From: Cololabis saira
Taxonomy: Eukaryota > Chordata > Actinopteri > Beloniformes > Belonidae
Assembly: GCF_033807715.1 (NCBI RefSeq)
Contig: NC_084610.1
Span: 324,001-388,000 of the forward strand
Length of the DNA stretch: 64,000 nucleotides
Direction: 5' to 3'
Both the position numbers and the translations under genes were made by a program. Shown in pieces: positions 45,288 to 64,000 of the stretch. Each line of letters begins with the position of its first letter. Positions within the stretch are counted from its first letter, which is position 1. The notes beneath the pieces were generated by a model. The model had not been told where the DNA came from, did not search any database, and worked only from the letters and a program-made list of their open reading frames with translations.

Positions 45288-46445
45288 ACCTTTATAGGGC
45301 GAGTAACCTATACGGTAATTTCCGTGGACATGAAAAACTACTTTCCCCACACTTCTCAGTGAGGTCTTGAAGTCATGTGAGTTAATCCTTCCAATCAGCA
45401 CAGATCATGCTTTGTCACAGACGGTGTCATCATGGCATCGGACCAATCAGCAGTGCCCTGGAGAAGCGGGAACTTCATTGGTTTTCAAAAAGGGGAAAAT
45501 TCACATTTTTGCTCCTACCTTCTTCCACACAAAAGTTCAGAAAGCTGAAACTAACCATGCTAAGTTGATGACACTCACACAGTATGTGTTTGAATGATGG
45601 TGCTAACTGATGAGATAAGTGCTGTTTGTGCAGAATTAGTGAAATCAATGAAATAGTTAGCATGAATAATGGTGACCCCATATATGATCATACGTGTGGT
45701 AAAACTAGTGCAAATGACTGAGGAACCTTTTATAGACATATGCCAGATACTCTAGTAAGCCATACTTTGTGTATTCTTTTTACAAATACACCCCCTTATG
45801 GTCAAACTAGTTCAAGTGACAGTGTCCTTTTGTAGACATATGCCCGGTGCATCTTGTAAGTCATACTTCGGGTGTTTTCGTTTTACAAATAGCGCATTAT
45901 AAGGTAAGACAATATTGGATGTTGCCACAGATTTGTATAGCATAATATCAGTACCACCATTAATTCTAATGCTGTTCTTCACTTCTTGTTCTGTGGCATG
46001 GTCAATGGCATGGTCAACCTGCATGCTGCTGGTGGAGAGAGAGGGTCAGGAGGTGATTGGACTGATTGGACGAAATATATGGATGGAGAAAAAGAGAAGC
46101 CCTATAAGTCAAGTTGTACCATTTATGGAGAAAAGTTCTAATATCTCTATGAAGAGAGTATCATAAATATTATGTTGTATGTGTTTTTTGTATTTTTATA
46201 CATATCCAATGTATGGGTACAATTTCACCCACAATGGGCAAGTAACCATATACTGTATGGTAACATCAGTTTTAGATACAATGTTACTCGCGATGGGCAA
46301 GGAACCATATATGGTAACTTCTTTGACCTTGATTTGCATCAAGAATAAAAAAAAAAAAGAAAAATACTCTGGTAGTAGCCCTCAATAACACTCTAGGGCT
46401 GAAATTGTACATTTCCAAGTATTTCAATGAGTGACCTATAAAGGG
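45288..46445. mobile_element. piggyBac-type non-autonomous element (TTAA flanks)
   Basis: It is flanked by TTAA at 45284-45287 and 46446-46449. The ends ACCTTTATAGGGCGAGTAAC and the inverse GTGACCTATAAAGGG are imperfect inverted repeats. It holds repeated ACCATATA(C)TGTATGGTAAC-like words. No transposase is seen. The termini differ from those of the autonomous piggyBac at 27299, so that element should not mobilise it. Confidence 0.75.
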
Positions 46446-47027
46446 TTAAAACTGATGTCAAGAATCTGCTGGTGAGGTGAGATATTTGTAGACGCCTTAA
46501 AAAAAATGAAAAAATGAAGTCCTCGATGTGAAATAAATATCTTTTATTGTTTTCATCATCATCATAGTCATAATTGTAATTATGAACACAGAACTGTTGC
46601 ATTACTCCAGAATTTTGTCAAAAAATAGCAACCATTCGATGGCACCGCTGCGTCTATCGAGACCCAACCATGCATAAAATCTCCAATTTAAAAAAAAAAA
46701 GAAAAAAGAAAATAAAAAATATATATTAAAAAATTATGCGTACCACTGATATACAGATCTGATATAAACAGGCGTATTGGTCACAAACCAATTAGAATTA
46801 TAAACATGGCTTCTTTTACAAGACACAGACCAAACATGTGGGATAGAAGAGTACTTTCCTGTCCGAAACAGAAGACAAATTCAATTTTTACATTTTTACA
46901 TCTTTCATTATTATTTTAACGATCTCGCTCCCTAAAGTCAGAATGCTCAAGGCATTTTGGGCGCAGTGTCCAATGAGCAAATTCTGCAGTAAATGCACAT
47001 TTACAGTCATACAGACCCACAAAAATC

Positions 47028-47062
<35 letters not shown>

Positions 47063-47822
47063 GCACGCACGCACAAACACACACACACACACACCCATCC
47101 ATCCATCCATCCATCCATCCATCCAGGAGTGGCAGCAGTGGCTAAAGAGAACTACAAGTAAATCTGAAGGTGAAATACTGGTACCGAAGCGTGAATCCAC
47201 TGTGGTGAACGAGGCCACCTGTTGGTAGAAATGACACTTTACATTCAGTAGAGGTTTATCTCTCACACACCCTCTCTCTCACACACACACAGTAAAAATA
47301 AAAAAACAGTCTTTTAAAATGTGCAAAGAAAAGTTGGCTGAGCCGAGCTGCTCGTGACAGCCGATGAGGAACCGTGAGAAAGCATCAGTGAATCATCGAT
47401 AGTGCATAACGGCGATCAAGGTTCAGCAGTGCTGGCGGCGTTCACAGCTCATCTCCTGTACCAGACAGTTTACGCCGGGCCGCCTAAAACTCTACTTTTT
47501 TCTGATATTTATTCTCTGACTTTTTTCATAGTTTTATTTGGACAGGTACCGCTGTGAAAATATATAAATTAAGGGTTAAAGATAAGTTTGTTTCCGTTTC
47601 CACAACCTGTGTGGATCCACCGGCCGATCAGACACATTGATCACGGAGCAACTAAACATCTGAACGTTTACACACAAGTGCTTTCAGAAATCCACCTGAT
47701 CCTGTCTAAAGGTGCAATCAGAGGAACTCTAGTGACGCCTGGTGGCCACCGAGGGAACTACAACAGCAGCAGACCCAGGTTACTGTACGTACCAGATCCA
47801 TCATCATCCATCCATCCATCTA
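46446..47822. other. Intergenic DNA with short repeats
   Basis: A (TC)n/(CA)n tract lies at 47027-47095 and (CATC)n at 47095-47124. No gene is recognised. It could include a distal 3' UTR of map3k2. Confidence 0.4.
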
Positions 47823-48137
47823 ATAATAATAATAATAATGACTTGGATTTATATAGCGCCCTTCTAGGCACCCAGAGCGCTTTACAGAAATCATTATTCA
47901 TTCATACACATTCTCACCAGTGGTGGTAAGCTACATTTGTAGCCACAGCTGCCCTGGGGCAGACTGACAGAAGCGTGGCTGCCATATCGCGCCAAACGGC
48001 CCCTCCGACCACCACCAACATTCATACACATTCAAACACATTCACACGAGGCAAGGTGGGTAAGGTGTCTCGCCCAAGGACACTACGACAGCAAACTGGG
48101 AGAGAGCGGGATTCGACCACCTGAGCTACTGCCGCTC
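47823..48137 (-). mobile_element. tRNA-derived SINE
   Basis: The minus strand opens with a tRNA-like head, GGCAGTAGCTCAGGTGGTCG then AATCCCGCTCTC. It runs through a conserved body with GTCCTTGGGCGAGACACCTT and ends GCGCTATATAAATCCAAGTC followed by (ATT)n. It is a full-length-looking teleost SINE. Confidence 0.8.
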
Positions 48138-48140
48138 CTA

Positions 48141-48466
48141 TTCATTCATTCATTCATTCATCCATCCATCCATCCATCCATCCATCCATCCATCATCCAT
48201 CCGTCATCATCCATCCATCCATCCATCAAACCATCATCCATCCATCCATCCATCAAACCATCATCCATACATCCATCCATCAAACCATCATCCATACATC
48301 CATCCATCATCCATCATCTATTCATCAATCCATCATCCATCCATCCATCCATCCATCCATCCATCCATCCAGAGTTCAGGTCACAAGGGAAGTGTCCGGA
48401 GAATGGAGGACCTCCTCTCCTCCTCTCCTCCTCTCCTCCTCTCCTCCTCTCCTCCTCTCCTCCTCT
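48141..48466. repeat. (CATC)n and (TCCTC)n tracts
   Basis: CATTCATTC/CATCCATC repeats with ATCATCC interruptions occupy 48141-48370. TCCTC units occupy 48413-48466. Confidence 0.93.
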
Positions 48467-50115
48467 AGCTCTTCCTAGGGAATACCACGGCTGTCCCAAG
48501 CCTTTCTAGCTGGTCCTGGGTCAGTTTTAGTACCATTGGACCCAGGAACCACCAGTACCTCACGCACTTGAGATGAGAACATTTATCCAGCTCCAAAAAG
48601 GCCCCTAAGTCTGCTGATTGCACCTTTAAAAAGCACCGGTACTCCATTCCTGCTCTGCAGAAACACAGCAGGCGAAGGGCAGCTTCTCGGTACCGCCCAC
48701 TTACACCGGGATGGGACTTCTGCCCCCGTCCAGCTGCTTATTGAAATGATTCCTACTCAACATGGACCACATGTTGGTGACGAGGCCTCGGATCCGTCCG
48801 GGACATTTGAACCAACGTGATTCTGATTGGCTGCTTGATGTAGTTTGGCTAAAGCGACAAGTTAAAGTGTTGCTTCTGATTTGGCAAAGAGCGGTGGCCC
48901 CTAAATGATCCTGTAAACATCTTCAGGTGTGAATATAACCTGCAGGAGTGCATGAGGCAAAGAAAACAACAAAAAACTAAAGGAGAGCATGTGACGAGTA
49001 CCTGCCGGCGAGCAGATTCAAGCGGGAGCAGATACTTCCAGATTTAAATACTCTGTTTGGTTGATCAAATATCAGAAAACTGGGAACTTGTTATTTTCAG
49101 AAGCTGAGACTCTGATTAAAAACCCTCGGCGGCGTGTCGACACTGGTCCCGTTTGGCAACTTGTCCGTTATGCATTTCAGTTTAGCGAATCTAAACCAGA
49201 CACAAGCAACAGAAAGAGTGTTTGAGGGCAGATATGAGGCCGTCTGATGGCGAGACTCACGTCGTCGCTCCGTGAAAGTGAGGAAGAGTTTCACAGACAT
49301 CCTCCGGACATCCTTCGCAAACAAGTCACAGGTGCTTCATTCAGACCTAAGGAAAACGATGTGGACTCGTGGGAAAGTAAAAGGACGTGTGCGCCTCCTT
49401 GAGCTGGAGTTATCCACCACTGGACGTCCAGCACGAGCACCAGCGAGACGTCCCAGCGGAGATCTGAGCGGGGAGCCGCGGCGGAGGCTCCGATCCTCGC
49501 CCACGACGACCAGAAGGCCGAGGGATATTTGGTTACCAGCTGGAGGAGCTGAAACAGCAGGTGAACGCGGCGCTGCGCCACGTCGCCCCAACAAAGGAGG
49601 AAGAGGAGGTAAAAACAGACATGAAGGCTGGAGGTGGATCAGCGGGGTGAAGGCATTTATCCCAGACTCGCTCCCACGCTCGCTAGAAAACAGAAAAGGC
49701 ACACGGCAGAGACGGGGGCCGAGGAGGAGGGGGGGGATGAGCGGAGTCGTGTCGGGGGTTCTGGTCGTTAGCAGCGGGCCAGGACATCGGCGCCCCTCTG
49801 GGTTTGGCAGGAGACTACATTCTGGCGTCGGCGCGGCGCCTCACCTCCCGCAGGTCCTCGCCGTCGCCACGTCTGAAGACAGGAACCGTTCGGACGTGAA
49901 AATGAAGATCCGTCTCCGTCGCTTCAGAAAGTAAGGTGCACGTTACAGGAAACTAAATAACAAAGTCACGTCCAGGCGTCTCGTACGAACGGAGGCGCCC
50001 CATCTCCCCCCGCTGCCTCCCAGCCGGTCCAATGTGGTCTCAGCTAGAAGGGGGTGTGGCCAGGGGTGGGGATAAGGCCGTACGTGGCGGGGGGCGGGGC
50101 TTCAGTCTCCAGGGG
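48467..50115 (-). other. Probable 3' UTR / downstream flank of map3k2
   Basis: It follows the map3k2 stop on the minus strand. Parts are GC-rich and give a 220-codon plus-strand frame (49272-49934) of low-complexity Arg/Gly/Ser composition that matches nothing I know. No polyadenylation signal could be assigned. Confidence 0.4.
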
Positions 50116-62285
<12,170 letters not shown>

Positions 62286-62292
<7 letters not shown>

Positions 62293-62358
62293 CGTGACAC
62301 GCCGATTGACCCAGGAGGCCAGGAAAGAGGATTCTCCCATCAAAGGGATTCCTTTCTC
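62286..62358 (-). CDS. map3k2: map3k2 first coding exon with part of the 5' UTR
   Basis: The coding part is ATGATGG (62292-62286) before donor GTATGT. It gives M-M-D with the next exon, as in the human protein. An acceptor TTGATCTTACAG at about 62359 suggests this is exon 2 of the transcript, with a non-coding exon further upstream. The UTR part (62293-62358) is non-coding. Confidence 0.75.
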
Positions 62359-63449
62359 CTGTAAGATCAAAAAGACGACATAAATCCCGACACACAGCTG
62401 AAGGAGACACAAGTAGAAAAGCCTGAAGCGGCTGGATGATCGGCAACTCTCTAATCAGCGAGTGTGAGTCAGGCGTTACCTGCACGGCTGCAGACGGAGA
62501 CCACAACAACTGGAAACCTTTGCTCTTGACTTTTTTTGTTTTTAGAAAGTTAAACGAGACACATTTAATCAGTTCTGGTTTCTGCTTCAGCTCAGAAATT
62601 AGTTTTACTAAACTTTGTTGTGATGAAACTCTTGATGACAAGTCATGGCTGAATGCAGAAGGAAGTTCAGGTCATTGCTCAACTGCTCAGCTGATAAGTT
62701 TACAGGGAACACATCCATGACAACGTGATTTCTGTTTAACATGTTTTACATTTACAAAAAGGGAGCAGAAAAATGTCATCCATTTCTAAATGTACTTATT
62801 TTATGGTGATGCCTCTCCTCATCACTTAAAAGGACTAATTAGGATTGTTGCATCAATTCCGTGTCGGTTTCATGACATTTAACAGTTTAAATTTATTACA
62901 ACTTCCAAGAACAAGCTGGCCTTTTCTGGCTCCTTTTACATTACCCGTGGCTCATTCGATTTTCCAGAAGGTTTATTTTATCATGAGGTTAGAGTTATGT
63001 AGCAGCGCTATTCCAGTGAGTCATACTGAGGGGTTATGTTTTCCAACATTTTGTCCAAGCCCAGCGTTTTCCTCCGCCATCAAAACTAAACTCCATAACT
63101 AAAACCACAAACATGTGGTCAAAATGTTTTACCAGTCATGATTGTACCACAGTAGGATATAAAAATGTTTGTGAAACCAGAAATTCAAACTGAAAACACA
63201 ATCTGGAATATCATCGACTGATAAACCAGAGGGCAAATCCAGATTAACCTAGCAAACATGAGTTTAACCAAATGAAATGACTCAGAGGCAACGGCTCTGT
63301 TCTTGTTTATTTCTATCAGCCGATACCTAGTATTGATCCGACACCACTGATGTGTGGAAGAGACTGAAGGATTCAGGCTCAAGTTGAGCATTACTTTCCC
63401 ACAAAGACACTTGCCATGCGAGTTACCACACAGTCTCTTAATTAGCAAT
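62359..63449. other. map3k2 upstream flank
   Basis: No coding region or clear promoter is recognised. The true first exon and promoter may lie here or beyond the window. Confidence 0.4.
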
Positions 63450-63640
63450 TAAGGCAACACAGTGGCTTGTTGGACAACACTACGAAGGTTCCTCGTTCAG
63501 ATCCTGGCAGGGGCCTTTCTCTGTAGAGTTTGCACAGAAGGTCCAGTTTTTGGGACTGTGGCTTCCTCCTGCAGTCCATCTCTAAACTTCCCACAGTTTG
63601 TGTTCTCCTGCTTTCACCTGAAGAGTCCTCCAGCAGAGGT
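63450..63640 (+). mobile_element. tRNA-derived SINE-type repeat
   Basis: GGCAACACAGTGGC, then GAAGGTTCCTCGTTCAGATC and CCTTTCTCTGTAGAGTTTGC, match the widespread fish repeat with a tRNA-like head. Related to the fragment at 3965. Confidence 0.6.
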
Positions 63641-64000
63641 GTGACGCTGACAGGAATTACAGATGTTCCGCTTTTCCTTTCTGATATCGATTCCTATACC
63701 TGGCCTTTGGGTACCAGCCAATAGCGAGTACTGCTTAGATACATAGAAGTATCCGTTCACCAAAGATCACCCAGGGTTGCATGTCGAACCTGAGAAACTT
63801 TGCCACGACTTCAGATGCTCTGGTGGTCAGTGAAATCCAACATTTTCTATGACCAACACGGGCTGATCATCTAGAAAGAAATCCTTCTATAGTTTTGTCC
63901 ATCATTGTTCTGGACCCTTGCACAGGGAGCCTGGCACCATTTTCATAGAAGGATTTTCCAAAATAATATAAAGAGATATTAAGAGATGTTAACAATTAAT

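Noticed and set aside
45812..46166. Short overlapping frames, 70 and 83 codons, as a small gene
   Set aside because: They lie within the TTAA-flanked non-autonomous element and match no protein I recognise.
48095..48137. Possible tRNA gene on the minus strand
   Set aside because: The tRNA-like head is followed by a full SINE body and tail.
49272..49934. 220-codon plus-strand frame
   Set aside because: Low-complexity Arg/Gly/Ser composition in the probable 3' UTR of map3k2, no domain, no supporting splice or start context.

Overview
The window is vertebrate nuclear DNA, almost certainly from a teleost fish. It has widely spaced multi-exon genes with GT-AG introns, a fish-type myostatin, a NACHT receptor of the large fish-specific NLR-C family (FISNA-NACHT-LRR-B30.2), and a dense load of typical fish transposons: RTE/Expander-like, L2-like and L1/Tx1-like LINEs, tRNA-derived SINEs, and hAT, Harbinger, piggyBac and Tc1/mariner elements. 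The species cannot be named from the sequence.

Three host genes were reconstructed exon by exon, all on the minus strand. (1) A complete 387-aa myostatin-type TGF-beta gene has three exons between 17872 and 9424. It looks like the divergent second teleost paralogue (mstna/MSTN-2). (2) A complete NLRC3-like receptor gene runs from 43219 to 26515 and encodes about 1102 aa if two of its three duplicated N-terminal exons are used. (3) A complete 16-exon map3k2 (MEKK2) gene runs from 62292 to 50116 and encodes 630 aa, with a PB1 domain and an intact kinase domain. All exon phases agree in the three models. A fourth gene lies on the plus strand inside an NLR intron: the intact 586-aa transposase of a piggyBac element (27299-30091), itself split by two introns.

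Layout: 1-9.4 kb is intergenic DNA with a LINE endonuclease fragment and two Harbinger-like MITEs, one carrying a nested palindromic element. 9.4-17.9 kb is myostatin, its introns swollen by six transposon insertions and long minisatellites. 18-26.4 kb is repeats: a CACCAAC satellite, a Harbinger element with a LINE inside it, and LINE tails. 26.5-43.2 kb is the NLR gene, with a four-level nest of transposons in its LRR intron. 43.3-50.1 kb is intergenic with hAT, TTAA-flanked piggyBac-like and SINE insertions. 50.1-62.3 kb is map3k2. 62.4-64 kb is its upstream flank.

Two themes stand out. First, one hAT-like non-autonomous family is present exactly once in an intron of each of the three host genes, each copy with its own near-perfect 8-bp target duplication, and its internal 32-bp repeat has expanded to about 23, 1 and 16 copies. 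Second, tandem amplification inside transposon sequence occurs again and again across unrelated elements. It is also seen as a 12-bp coding repeat in the first exon of myostatin. The copies act as mutual empty-site controls, so several nested insertions and their target duplications can be proven from this window alone.
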